A DNA stretch of 64,000 nucleotides from Erinaceus europaeus (GCF_950295315.1 NC_080165.1:4442187-4506186), one strand, 5' to 3'. Shown: positions 12,202-22,875, counted from the first letter of the stretch. A program made the numbers and translations. The notes: generated by a model not told the origin, from the sequence alone.

Positions 12202-12605
12202 TGTGCAGATGTTCCCTCAGGCTAGTGCCAGTTCCCACAAGAGTTGGGACATTCTCAGAATGCCTATTGCGCCATGTTGTCCCCTTAGGCTAGTGCCTGT
12301 TCCCTCAAGAGTTAATATGATATTCTCAAAATGCCTTCCCAACCAATCCTGTCCCGGCTTGTCACTCCCAGTTTTTGCCCTATAAAGATCTTCTTCTTCC
12401 ACCCCCCTGCCTCTCTTGCCCGCTTTTTACTTTGGTGATTAGATTCAGGGAAGGGTGCAGCATGAGGCGGCCATTTTGCTACCTCCACGTGGCCCGAACC
12501 ACTGCGCTCTCACCCAACGGTGAGGTGCCTGAGCGAATAAAGAACTCTGTTCCCTCTCCACTCCGGATCTCTTCTCTCTCTCTCTCCTCCACATCACAGC
12601 CAACA
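12202..12605 (+). repeat. 3' LTR of the endogenous retrovirus
   Basis: It aligns along its length to the LTR at 8875-9286 with many substitutions and small indels. TATAAAG lies at 12381-12387 and AATAAA at 12536-12541. It ends CAGCCAACA. The divergence between the two LTRs shows that this is not a recent insertion. Confidence 0.9.
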
Positions 12606-12612
12606 AATGTGA

Positions 12613-13106
12613 TAAAGAGCATCAGTTAGAGCAGTGAACCGGTAACATCAGGAGCCAGCCCTACCATGAAGCGGTATAAAAGGCAATTTAAGATGTTAGA
12701 GAAGTGACAAATTTCTCAGCTACTAATATATTTAGTCCTAAGAGACATTTTTATTTAGAGAACAATGTTCCTGAAGCACTTCCTCTTTCCAATTTTCTCT
12801 CTTACTGTATTTCCCTGCTTTATTGAGGAATCGAGGTGTGATTTACAAGTTAAATTGTAAGGTCTGCTACATAATGTGATGACTTGATACACATAGAAAT
12901 TTTAAACATACCAGTTCAACATTGCACACCCATCTTTATTGCTGTAAAGGGCAGTGAATAACCTGACTAGCAGGCAGCTCACCGTATCCTACCAGACAAC
13001 AGCACATAACATGCCCCAGGAGAACATCACATGTATCCAGCATCAAGGTAGCTCCGTGGTTGTTGTAGTGGTGCTAAGGTAGCTATTTTTTTATGTGTCT
13101 TTTGAG
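12613..13106. other. Unassigned unique sequence
   Basis: Nothing recognised between the retrovirus flank and the GA repeat. Confidence 0.45.
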
Positions 13107-13113
13107 AAAGAGA

Positions 13114-13146
<33 letters not shown>
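13107..13146. repeat. (GA)n microsatellite
   Basis: GA units interrupted once by a CA. Confidence 0.95.
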
Positions 13147-13394
13147 CCCCTAAACAGTAGTACTGAGCAGAGCTACAGGAAGGGAAGAAAGGAAAGGAGG
13201 AGGGGTAAGAGAAAGAAAGGACGGGAAGACCTGTGAGATAGTGCACCTAGGGCTGACCCATGGCTTTCCCATGCTAACAAGCCAGATTCCTATAACTCAG
13301 GGATACACTATATTGTGGTTGCAGTTTTGTTATAGAACATAAAATTAAGGGTAAACCAATGAAGAGAACCAAATAGCAACATAAGGAAGTGATT

Positions 13395-13477
13395 CCTGTT
13401 GTTGTTGTTGTTGTTGTTTGTTCTTGCTTGGATAGGAGAGAGAGAAATTGAGAGAGAAGGAGAAGATAGAGAATAAG

Positions 13478-13510
<33 letters not shown>

Positions 13511-13627
13511 CTGCAGTCCTGCTTCACTACTCCATTCCCCCTACAGGTAGGGAACCAGGGGCTTCAACCTGAATCCCTACGTGGAGCCTTGTGCTGAGTT
13601 CTGTATGTGCTTAAAGCGGCCCAGCCC
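13395..13627 (-). repeat. tRNA-derived SINE with expanded GA tract
   Basis: Antisense copy. The (GTTGTT)n at 13399-13419 is the complement of the CAACAA tail, a (GA)n run lies at 13479-13504, and the body and head follow (CCTGCTTCACTAC, GTAGGGAACCAGGGG). Confidence 0.85.
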
Positions 13628-14388
13628 TTTCCCATAGGGAGTTTTTCACCTGCAGGTCTGCTATGCACCTTCTTAGGGTTTCAGTGTCCATCACCCCTCT
13701 GGCATGAACATGTGTATCACCAATCAAGAAGCTTGCCTAACTGTAACCACCACCAGTCTCCATTTCTGTTGAGATTCATTGAATTTGATGTGTGGAGATC
13801 TTACTCCTCTAATCACATATCTCATCCCCCCAAAAAATAAAATAAAGTCTCCATCCTAAGAATTGTGGCTAAGATCAGGCCGATTATGTGTGATACAAGA
13901 CTCACAAGGATTCTCGTCTTTGATATTTTAAAGAGAACAATTGAACTAGATGTTATGCTGAGAACCAGTAAATAGGTTTTAACTATAATCTCAATTTCAA
14001 TCAGAATAAATGAAAGCTCATTGGGTGTTTTAGAGTAGCCGATCACAGTTATCACACTAATGGGCAGGCCACACTAAGTCAAAGGAATGCCAATGACTTC
14101 TCTAACATTGAAAATAGTCATGTGTGTGTGGTCTAATTGAGCATGGTCAAAAGATTAGATTGATCTGATTCACTAATGCCTAATTTTATCACCCTCTGAC
14201 CATGAAGGAACCACAAATATCAATCTCATTGTTCTAAAAAAAAAAAAAAAAGCTCAGGTACCTCTATATATACTGTCTAGCATTAAAAATTTTAGACACT
14301 TGACTATCCTTTTGAAAAACATGAAAACCCATCTCCTTGCCCCCAACTTTTTTGACATTTTCTGAAAGAGAGAGAGATCATTGAAGCT
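13628..14388. other. Unassigned sequence
   Basis: Mostly unique; an A run lies at 14237-14251. No gene seen. Confidence 0.45.
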
Positions 14389-14399
14389 CTAAATTGATT

Positions 14400-14737
14400 T
14401 TTTTTTGCCTCCAGGGTTATTGCGGGGGCTCAATGCCTGCACCATGAATCCACTGCTCCCCTTTTTTTCTTTCTACTTTTGTTGCTCTTGTTGTTGTAGC
14501 CTTGTTGTGGTTATTATTGTTGTTGATGTCGTTCATTGTTGGATAGGACAGAGAGAAAAAGAGAGAGGAGGGGAAGACAGAGAGGGGGAGAGAAAGACAG
14601 ACACTTGCAGACCTGCTTCACCGCCTGTGAAGTGACTCCCCTGCAGGTGGGGAGCCAGGGGCTCGAACTGGGATCCTTACTCCGGTCCTTGCGCTTTTCA
14701 CCATGTACGCTTAACCCACTGCACTACAGCCCGACTC
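14400..14737 (-). repeat. tRNA-derived SINE, long subtype with extended 3' end
   Basis: Antisense copy that also contains the extended 3' module (GCCTCCAGGGTTATTGC, ATGAATCCACTGCTCC). TSD CTAAATTGATT at 14389-14399 and 14738-14748. Confidence 0.92.
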
Positions 14738-14748
14738 CTAAATTGATT

Positions 14749-15357
14749 GATTTATTTTTTTTTATCTAAGCATAAGGTCAATGAACATATTATTAAAATT
14801 CTTGAACTTGCAGAAGTAGAGTTCATTTCCCCAACTTCTTGGTTTGCTTTCCTTTGCTGGAGAGGAACACGGATGTGGTTGGATCACCCTGCATAGAGAG
14901 CTCAGCATGCTAGGTTCCTGCTGGTGGTACTTCTCTCTTTTCCTTTGCCTGAGATGAGTAGAGATGGGGGGGGGGCATCCAGTATCAATTTCCCCCGCAT
15001 GTCAAGTTTGTACTGACCACAGGCTTGTGCAAACACTGGCCTAGTTATTCTGCATGGCATCTCCTCAAATACTGACTGGTGTCATTGAAACCAAAGTCCA
15101 GACACTAGAGAAATGAGGACATGGTCTATTTTATAGCAGCTGAGAGTGAGTGGGTACAGTGTTTGCTTACCATGGCAGCCATAAATCTGCTGAGGCCCCT
15201 ATAAGAGTGTTACTCACTAGAGACCTTGCACCACAGTATCAGGGAACTTCTGGCTTTACTGCCCCTTATCAGTGCTGTGGCCTGATGTGGAACCTCCCTG
15301 CACTCAGTTTTTTCCCCTTATCAGTTGTTCTGCTTTTGTGCTGTTACAAACTGTCTT
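14749..15357. other. Unassigned sequence
   Basis: A G run lies at 14965-14974. Nothing coding was recognised. Confidence 0.4.
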
Positions 15358-15368
15358 AAAATTCCTCT

Positions 15369-15486
15369 GATTTGGACCTAGTGGGGGTTGCACTGTTATA
15401 TGAAAAACTGGGAAATGTTATGCATGTACAAACTATTGTATTTACTGTCAAATGCAAAACATTAATTCCCCAATAAAGAAATTTTA
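15369..15486 (+). repeat. Very short 3' end of a LINE-like element (118 bp)
   Basis: It ends CCCCAATAAAGAAATTTTAA and is flanked by an exact 11-bp TSD AAAATTCCTCT at 15358-15368 and 15487-15497. A relative (ATGCATGTACAAACTATTG...) lies at 21445-21545. Probably a severely 5'-truncated L1 3' UTR; the family assignment is inference. Confidence 0.7.
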
Positions 15487-15535
15487 AAAATTCCTCTCAT
15501 TTACTTTGATATGCACTAATAAAAGGCAAGAAACA

Positions 15536-15822
15536 GGGAGTCAGACAGTAGCACAGAGGGTTAAGTGTTCATGGTGCAAAATGCAAGGACTGGCATAAGG
15601 ATTCTGGTTTGAGACCCCAACTCCCCGCCTGCAGGGGAGTCGCTTCACAGGCAGTAAAGCAGGTCTGCAGGTGTCTGTCTTTCTCTCACCCTCTCTGTCT
15701 TCCCCTCCTCTCTCCATTTCTCTCTGTCCTATCCAACAATGATGACAACAATAATAGCTACAACAATAAAACAACAAAGGCAACAAAAGGGAATAAATAA
15801 AATAAATATATTTTTTTTAACA
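15536..15822 (+). repeat. tRNA-derived SINE, long subtype
   Basis: Sense copy GGGAGTCAGACAGTAGCAC through GGGAATAAATAAAATAAATA. The probable TSD has two mismatches (GGCAAGAAACA at 15525-15535, GGTGAGAAACA at 15823-15833). Confidence 0.9.
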
Positions 15823-15934
15823 GGTGAGAAACACAACGCTCTGGGCTTTCTCACTAGCAGTCATCTTTCAGGTTGTGGCTTGGTACCAGTCACACCCCAG
15901 GCTTCTTGATGTGACTTGAGTTTTGAGTAGTTAT

Positions 15935-16090
15935 TCATTAATCTTGTCTTGGAGACATGAAAGAGAGGGAGTGGGGGGAGGAAGAGGGAGGGAGAGAGAG
16001 AGAGACAGGGAGAAGAGTACTGCTCAATTCTGACTTATGGTGGTACTAGAACAGATCATAGAGCCTCTGGAGTTTCAAACATTCAACTCT
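15935..16090 (-). repeat. Old SINE (GGTTATGCAAAGA family) remnant
   Basis: On the minus strand it reads ACCACCATAAGTCAGAATTGAGCAGTACTC followed by a GA/CT-rich tail, in the order of the copy at 20051. Confidence 0.6.
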
Positions 16091-16207
16091 GGTATTTTCC
16101 TGCTGTTCATTCCCCAGACTCTAAATATTTGTTGAGCATCATATTTTTATTCTGTAGTAAAATAACTAGTATGTAGAGTTGTGACATAGGTGTTATTTAT
16201 TGTTTAA

Positions 16208-16417
16208 TTTTATGCTATTTTATTTATTTATTGGATAGAGACAGAAGGAAACTGAGCTGGATAGGGAATATGGAGAAAGAAAGAGACAGAAAGATACCTG
16301 CAGTACTGCATTTCCCCTTTGATGCTTCCCGCCAGCATGTGGGGAGTGGGGGTTTGAACCCAGGCCCTTGCTCATGGTAACACATGAGCCCAAGCACATG
16401 AGCCATCGGCCAGCCTT
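16208..16417 (-). repeat. tRNA-derived SINE, short subtype
   Basis: Antisense TTTATTTATTGGATAGAGAC tail, GATACCTGCAG body, GTTTGAACCCAGG B box and GGCCAGCC start. Confidence 0.85.
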
Positions 16418-16754
16418 TATAACATAGGTTTTAGAATACTATTTTTCTTCTTTATATAACCATTTTCTTCATATAACCATGACAACATTTATTCAGTAAA
16501 TTTTTAGTAGTAGTGTCGAAGAAGAAAAAGACACGTTTATATTACATATTGTGATATTTTTATTCAAAAATGAGTAACAGTGCTTTTCACAGATTGTAGT
16601 CATTTTATTTTATATTATATTATTTTCAAGTCATAATAATCATCAACCTATAAAATAAAAGTTAGAGTGAAATTTAGTTTTAAATACTTAGTACATGACT
16701 ATCATTTGTGTGCAATTACCAATATAATAAAACCACATGTTTAAGGTCATTTTA
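16418..16754. other. AT-rich, nothing recognised
   Basis: No family member recognised. Confidence 0.45.
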
Positions 16755-16980
16755 AAATACATATTGTGGTCCATAAGTCAATCTATGTAATCCATCATAT
16801 CAACAAAAAGAAAAAGATCACAGTGTCATATCAATTGATGCTGCAAAGGCATTTGACAAGATTCAACAGTCATTCATGAGAAAGACCCTCCAGAAACTGG
16901 AATTGGGGACGTTCCTCTACATAATAAAGACCATTCATGACAAACCCACATTGGCTTAATTCTCAATGAGCAAAAGTAGA
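16755..16980 (+). pseudogene. L1 ORF2 reverse-transcriptase fragment
   Basis: One frame reads SIDAAKAFDKIQ followed by a KTLQKLELGTFLYIIKTIHD-like run. This matches the RT region of L1 ORF2p around motif A (the conserved SIDAxKAFDKI). The upstream bases (CATCATATCAACAAAAAGAAAAAGATCAC) match the region just before it. The fragment is short, decayed and non-functional. Confidence 0.82.
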
Positions 16981-17235
16981 AAAACAGTGGCAAAAGTCGC
17001 CCCACTCTCCAAAGAGTGGCCAGGTCATCACACACTGACGGGTCCTGAAATGAGCGCAGCCTAGAATGTTCCCAGCTGTGACCATGAGCTGTGAGCTCAG
17101 ACCCGCAGGGATGCAGAGGCCACACAGGCTCCTGTGCTGAATGTGAATAGACACCTGCCCTGGGTGACTCTGATGGGGTTTACAGTTAATGGTATTTATA
17201 TACTTTTCCCATATTTGAGAGCTCTCCTCTCTTTT

Positions 17236-17345
17236 TAAGTATTTTTCTTTATTATTGGGTAGAGACAGAAGGACATTGAGAGGGGAGAAAGAGACAGAGA
17301 CAGCCCTGCTTCACCACATGTGAAGTTTTCTCCCTGCAGCTGAGA
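17236..17345 (-). repeat. Truncated SINE, short subtype
   Basis: Antisense tail and body only (ATTATTGGGTAGAGACAG, CCCTGCTTCACCACATGTGAAG); the tRNA head is missing. Confidence 0.75.
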
Positions 17346-18039
17346 ATAGGCCTACATTGGCCATCCTAGTTACTTCCAACATGAAGACCCAAATCTCACC
17401 TGCAGTATTCTTCCCTTTCGGTTCCTGAGTCTCAAACGCTTTCTTCTGAGAGGCTACCACACAGCTTCGCTGCAGCTGATGGCAGGTCAGTGCTGTGAAC
17501 CGAAGCTGGGAACCTACACACACCAGCCCTGGGGCGACAGGGACAAGCACCGCCCTGGCTGCGCCCACCACCACCCCCAAGATTCACTGAGAAAATGCTT
17601 TTGAAAAGACAAATATTAATCAGTTATGTTTTTGTCATTGTGTTTATGGGGTGTCTGAGCTTGAACCCAGGAAGTGCTTACGGACGAGAAGTGTGCACAC
17701 GGCCACTGAGCCACGACTCAAACCTTTCATTTTCATTTGGATGAAAGGGTCTCCTGTTCATAGTGTCTTGCGGGGCTTGGTGGATAAGGGTGCATTCTTT
17801 TTGCTTCCGGTGAGGCCAACCCACCTCGTTAATCCGCAAGCTGGCAGTCCTTATATGGCTTGAGCTGTCAGTGCTAACTAAGCTAAGTCCAACCTTGGCA
17901 AGAGCAATGACGCATGAGGACAGTTGAGTGACATAGTAGCTTAGTAGGTGCATAATTGTCCACAGTCCTGCTATAGGTCAGCATGAATCACCTCCGCACA
18001 GACACACACCTGCCTTTACTGCTGCACCAAGACAGTCAA
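17346..18039. other. Unassigned; possible decayed SINE at about 17640-17725
   Basis: GAGCTTGAACCCAGGAAGTGC near 17659 resembles an antisense B box, but the rest does not align well. Otherwise nothing recognised. Confidence 0.35.
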
Positions 18040-18330
18040 GGGGGCCGAGTGGTGGCACACCAGGTTCAGCACACATAAAACTAAGTGCAAGAACCCATAC
18101 AAGGATCTGGGTTCAAGGCCCCAGCTCCCTACCTGCAGGGGGGTCACTTCACAGGCGGTGAAGCAGGTCTGCAGGTGTCTGTCTTTCTCTCTCCCTCTCT
18201 GTCGCCCCCTCCTCTCTCCATTTGTCTCTGTCCTAGCCAATAAAATGTGGGGGGATGGCCACCAGCTACAGATTCATAGTGCCAACGCCAAGCCGCAGAG
18301 ATAGCCCTGGGGGCAAATAAGTAAATAAGA
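18040..18330 (+). repeat. tRNA-derived SINE with extended 3' end
   Basis: Sense copy GGGGGCCGAGTGGTGGCACAC, body with GGGGGGTCACTTCACAGG, then CCAATAAAATG and the 3' module GATTCATAGTG...CCCTGGGGGCAAATAAGTAAAT. Confidence 0.9.
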
Positions 18331-18411
18331 AAAGTTGGGAATATGATCCTGATGTTCAATCTCAACTTGAAAAATAAAATCTTGCTATTCTGTTTCTTTT
18401 TTTCTCTGTTT

Positions 18412-18701
18412 TTTTTTTTTTAAGAAACTCTTTTCCCCTTGTTACCCTTGTTGTTTATCGCCGTTGTTGTTATTGTTGTGATTGCTGTCCTTGTTGTTGG
18501 ATAGAACAGAGAGAAATGGAGAGAGGAGGGGAAGACAGAGAGGGGGAGAGAAAGACAGACACCTGCAGACCTGCTTCACCGCCTATGAAGCGACTCCCCT
18601 GCAGGTGGGGAGCCAGGGACTTGAGCCAGGATCTTTACTCCGGTCCTGGTGCTTTGCGCCACGTGCGCCTAACCCGCTGCACCACTGCCCGGTTCCCTCT
18701 G
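18412..18701 (-). repeat. tRNA-derived SINE, long subtype
   Basis: Antisense copy. TSD TCTCTGTTT at 18403-18411 and 18702-18710 (short, in T-rich DNA). Confidence 0.9.
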
Positions 18702-18710
18702 TCTCTGTTT

Positions 18711-19648
18711 TGATGGTCAACAAAGCAACCTGGAAGTAGGAACATTTTGGTATACTATGGAAGAGTATATTTGCAGAATATAAAACATACATCCAAAGAG
18801 AAAGAAAGGAAATAAGAGCTGGAGAAAGAAATTTTTTTTAAAAAGGATAATTTTTGACTTGCATACAGCCTGTGTACTGCTAATTCTCCAAATAAATTTC
18901 ATGGTCAAATGAACTAGTAAATTCAGATTATTCCTAAATCATGTCTTCTTGGATTCGTGTGCATTCATAAACAGCAGGTTTATTTGTATCACTTTAGGAA
19001 TATATCAAACAAGTGAAGAAAAAGAGTTTAAAGACACCAAAGGTTATATACTAGATCTATAACTATAAGATAAAAAGATGCAATCTACTGAATGGGATGT
19101 GCGTAGGAATATATTAAAATGGATCTAATCCCTGCTTCACTTCAGACTGCTTACTGTCTGCGAGACAGCACTTGGAGCACTGTGCATTTGGACATAATTA
19201 ATTCTCATGCAGTCTTTAAAAGGAAGCACTCTTATGTAGTACTTGTACAGATGGAGAAATAGAGGAACAGAGAAGCTAAGGAGATGGTTCGATCGAATCA
19301 CCTCTCAGGGGACAGAGAGAGAGAGGTGAACTTTGATCCTTTAATTCTACAGACTTGGCTTTTAATGTCTGATTACTGTCCAAGTAAAGGCCACTGGGAA
19401 ATTTCTTTTGTTCTAATAAAAGTTTCATTCTCCTAAACAGATGTCAAGCGTTGGCAGTTAACCTCATAATTATTCAAAGACCACGTAAAGATTTGTTTAT
19501 TCAGTGGTATGCCCATGTAGGGGGAGGGCTGAATTCTATAGTGAAATCTAAATAAGTCAAAACACACACTGTGATAGAAATATTTATGAATATATGGGAT
19601 TAAAATACTAAAAATAATATTATAATAAATTAGATAATATATTTCTTA
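18711..19648. other. Unassigned AT-rich sequence
   Basis: No recognised repeat or gene. Confidence 0.45.
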
Positions 19649-19840
19649 GGGGCCAGGCAGTGGAGCACCTGGTTAAGCGCACACATTACAGTGCACAAGG
19701 ACCCAGGTTCAAGCCCCTGGTCCCCACCTGTAGGGGAAAAGCTTCACAAGTGGTAAAGCAGTGCTGCAGGTGTCTCTCTGTCTCTCTCCCTCTCTATCTT
19801 CCCCTCCTCTCTCTCTATGCATTAATAAATAAATAATGAT
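19649..19840 (+). repeat. tRNA-derived SINE, short subtype
   Basis: Sense copy GGGGCCAGGCAGTGGAGCACC, GGTTCAAGCCCC B box, AAGCTTCACAAGTGG body, ATTAATAAATAAATAA tail. Confidence 0.92.
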
Positions 19841-20050
19841 ATATTTTTTAATGATTAGTAGAAAATATATATACCTAGAGATGGAAATTATTAACTACAT
19901 TGTGAATTTATGCATACTTACCTGTGTCATTGGCTCCGTATTTATATTCCCCTGGTGACTATAAATATTTTCCACAGGAGCACATACTTTTCAATAGCTA
20001 GTACAAATTAACCCTTATGAAGCAGAAAACTATAAGAAACGCTAAGTACT

Positions 20051-20193
20051 ACAGGGGTAGATAGAATAATGGTTATGCAAAGAGGCTCTCATGCCTGAGG
20101 CTCCGAAGTCCCAGGTTCAATCCCCCGCACCACCATAAGCCAGAGCAGAGCAGTGCTCTAGTAAAATATAGATACAAGAAAAAAACAGAAAAA
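20051..20193 (+). repeat. SINE of the GGTTATGCAAAGA family
   Basis: Reference copy of this family here: ATAATGGTTATGCAAAGAGG, GGTTCAATCCCC (B-box-like), CACCACCATAAGCCAGAGC, GAGCAGTGCTCTAGTAAA. Exact 10-bp TSD GCTAAGTACT at 20041-20050 and 20194-20203. Confidence 0.9.
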
Positions 20194-20203
20194 GCTAAGT
20201 ACT

Positions 20204-21130
20204 TCATTTTAAATAGAGAATTGTGGTAGTACAGCTTGATATACAACTCCGAGAAATTAAATTACAGAAGGAAGTAATCTTTAGATGTATATATATTTAT
20301 ATTATCTAAGTATGAGTGAGACTGGCAAGAAGGCTCTCCTAGGCAGGCGCTGTTCAACCCTGCAGCCCCAGTGCCCTGGGGGAGTTTCTGTGCTGTGGCG
20401 TCTTTCTGTCGCCGTGAAATTACTGACTGACACCAAACACAAGAGCAAAAAGAATCTGAATGAAGGCGATGGACTTCTCGTTTCCAGCTCAGTGTGTAAG
20501 GAGCTTGAACAATCATTACTTTTAACCTCATTGTCAGTAGAACACTACAAAAACGGAAAACTAACAACTTCCACAAACTCATCAGAAAATCAAGGGCACA
20601 GACAAACATCCATCCTTCAACTCCCCTTCTACTTGAAAGACAGACAGACACGTAAAATGACAGAGTGCTTAGAGAAAGATATGGAGGAAAAACAAACACC
20701 TTTTGCCAGAGCCATTCCTTAGATACAACCTTCTAATCGGTCGTGAATGTTCACTGGGTTGAGGGTGTAAAAGGATCTGCGGTGTTGAAAATCCTGGAGT
20801 GGCGCAGCTAGAAGGTGATTCCTACATTTCCATACGTTTCCCCATTTTGAATTGTGTCAAGATCTTACACTGGAGACTGGAGGAAACCCCTTCCATATTT
20901 CCCGAGCTATATTGACATACCTCTTCCTGAACTAGGTTGTCATCACTGGAGACCATTTTCATCACATCTGAACAGACCCCGGGGGATCTTATTAGAACCT
21001 ACTCTTACCTGAAAAAGGACTTAACTGATTTTAAAATATAGCTTAGTATAGACAGTTTGAGCTATCTACCGTGTTCAATGGATGTGAGAATTTTGCCCAC
21101 AAACTAAAGATAGAAGATACTCTTCTTTTT
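20204..21130. other. Unassigned sequence, open in both strands at 20262-20722
   Basis: Frames of 145 codons run on both strands over about 440 bp. I recognise no domain in either. Composition is more balanced than its neighbours. It could be part of an unrecognised LINE or plain chance. Confidence 0.35.
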
Positions 21131-21240
21131 TTAATGAATATATGATAATGACTTTTTTAATGAATATATGATAATGATGTATGCAATGAATATATGATAT
21201 GACTTTTTTAATGAATATATGATAATGATGTATGCAATAT
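21131..21240. repeat. Short tandem repeat based on TTTAATGAATATATGATAATGA
   Basis: The AATGAATATATGAT core occurs four times. A longer block (GACTTTTTTAATGAATATAT... through GATGTATGCAAT) is duplicated with a period of about 50-60 bp. Confidence 0.85.
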
Positions 21241-21444
21241 CAAATGAAATAAGTATACTGAAATAATGTCTAAATCCATTTTTTAACAAAGTGGAGTATG
21301 GAGGGGCTTGTAAAAACTTTACATTTCTTTTACATTCACATGAAGTCATAGAAATTTTAGAGTATAAAGATCATTTTACCAGTTAAATTACCCTGGTGTC
21401 ATATTAGACAGGGGGACAAGAAAAAACAGATTTTAAACATATAT

Positions 21445-21545
21445 TAGGACGTATAATCAGGGGGTTGTATTTTTATGTGGAAAACTGAGAAAAAATATGC
21501 ATGTACAAACTATTGTGTTTACTGTTAAAACAGAACTTGTAATCA
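21445..21545 (+). repeat. LINE 3' end fragment
   Basis: GGGGGTTGTATTTTTATGTGG...ATGCATGTACAAACTATTGTG parallels the 15369-15486 element, so both come from the same repeat family. Confidence 0.6.
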
Positions 21546-21674
21546 TATATTGTGATGGGATATTAAAATAGACATTATCTTCATTGGGAGAATAAAATTA
21601 CTGACTAATCTTTCTTGGGAAAATTTATTAACAAGCTGAAAAAAATCATGACTAAATTTATTTTTTGAAATATT

Positions 21675-21840
21675 GGATTTATTTATTTGATAGAGACAGA
21701 GAAAAATTGAGAGAGGAGGAAGAGATTGGGAGAAAGAGAGATACCTGCAGCATGATTTCACCACTCTTTGTAGGTGGGGACCTGAGGCTTGAACCTGCAT
21801 CCTTGTGAATCGTGGCATAAATCGTGTGTTCAGCCAGGCT
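21675..21840 (-). repeat. tRNA-derived SINE, short subtype
   Basis: Antisense TTTATTTATTTGATAGAGACAG tail, GATACCTGCAG, GCTTGAACCTG B box and CCAGGCTCC start. Confidence 0.85.
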
Positions 21841-21918
21841 CCTCTGAATCAATATATTTTATGCCTTAGTTCTACATAAAATAAATATGCCTTAGTTCTA
21901 CATAAATTAAAATTTAAA

Positions 21919-22110
21919 GGGGCTGGGTAGTGACACGCTTGGTGGAGCAAACATTGTACCATGCACAAAGATCAAGGTTCAAGCCTCTAATTTGCACCTA
22001 CTAGGAAAAGCTTCATGAATTATGAAACAGGGCTGCAGCTGTCACTCTCTATCTCCTCCTTCCCTCACAGTTTCTCTCTGTCTCTATTCAAGATAAATAA
22101 ATCTTTAAAA
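21919..22110 (+). repeat. tRNA-derived SINE, short subtype
   Basis: Sense copy GGGGCTGGGTAGTGACACGC, GGTTCAAGCCTC, AAAGCTTCATGAATTATG, ending GATAAATAAATC. Confidence 0.88.
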
Positions 22111-22124
22111 ATATATTTAAAAAA

Positions 22125-22265
22125 TCCAATAGTGGTCTGGGAGATGACAGTGTAGATAAAGTACGAGGTCTCAGCCTCAGTGCCTCATAGTCCCTGTGCC
22201 ACATTGATGCCTGGGTCTTCCATTCTATCTTTCTCATAAATAAGTAAATAAAATCTTATTAAAAA
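22125..22265 (+). repeat. Old SINE (GTGGTCTGGGAGGTG family)
   Basis: GTGGTCTGGGAGATGACAGTG, a degenerate body with TGATGCCTGGGTCTTCC, then CATAAATAAGTAAATAAAATC. Related to the copies at 28757 and 37169. Confidence 0.65.
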
Positions 22266-22440
22266 ATTTTAATGGATCTCCAATGTAAAAAGTATTTGAC
22301 GATGTGTAAATCGATATTTTAATATAAATTTGAAACAATCGTTTTAATATCAAATACAAATGTAAGCATACAAGATATTATAATTTTGAATATATTTAAA
22401 TAATTCTATTTAATATTTGTTTATGTACTTAAATTTTTAA

Positions 22441-22758
22441 ATCTTTATTTATTTATTGGATAGAGACAGACAGAAATTGAGAGGGAAAGGGGTGATACGG
22501 AGAGAGAGAGAGAGAGAGTCACCTGCAACGACTGCCACCTCTCCAGATTCAAAGGAGGTCTCGAAACTTTACATCAGGCTCAACCTGACGCTGTTGACTG
22601 GCTACGGAAGAAGGGCAAACACTAGAAGAAGAAGAAGAAGCCCTGCTTCACTACTCACAAAGCTTTCTCTCTGTAGGTGGAGAGCAGGGGCTCAAACTTG
22701 GGTCCTTGAACATTGCAACAGGTGTACTCAACCCGGTGTGCCATCATCAGGCCCCTTT
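22441..22758 (-). repeat. tRNA-derived SINE, short subtype, carrying a Vingi fragment
   Basis: Antisense SINE: TTTATTTATTGGATAGAGACAG tail, a (GA)n run, then CACCTGCA. The body (CCCTGCTTCACTACTCAC, GGTGGAGAGCAGGGG) resumes only at 22640. The 113 bp between are foreign (next entry). Confidence 0.88.
22527..22639 (+). mobile_element. Vingi-like LINE 3' terminus inside a SINE
   Basis: It reads NDCHLSRFKGGLETLHQAQP then DAVDWLRKKGKH and a TAG at 22623-22625, followed by a short (GAA)n tail. The same C-terminus appears on the minus strand at 28014-28478. Only the last 30 or so codons remain. There is no obvious TSD: the SINE breaks exactly between CACCTGCA and GCCCTGC. That such 3' ends belong to Vingi, a hedgehog non-LTR clade related to Ingi, is recalled family knowledge. 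Confidence 0.75.
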
Positions 22759-22875
22759 TATTTATTTCTTTATTGAGGCCTTAATGCTTTACAGTATGTC
22801 ATTGACAGATGCAGATAATATCATTATGTACCAGACCCCCAAAGCTGTCTTCCTACCCTCCTTCCATCTCCCTTC

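Larger units (their letters stand above)
8875..12605 (+). mobile_element. Endogenous retrovirus with two LTRs, coding-defective
   Basis: Two directly repeated LTRs (412 and 404 bp) flank about 2.9 kb. A primer-binding site follows the 5' LTR and a purine tract precedes the 3' LTR. The internal region is far shorter than a complete retrovirus (usually 6-8 kb), and I see no protease, RT, integrase or envelope frame, so this is either a deleted provirus or a non-autonomous family. The flanks AATGTAC (8868-8874) and AATGTGA (12606-12612) may be a decayed TSD. The Lys-type PBS points to a class II (betaretrovirus-like) lineage, which is inference. Confidence 0.9.
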
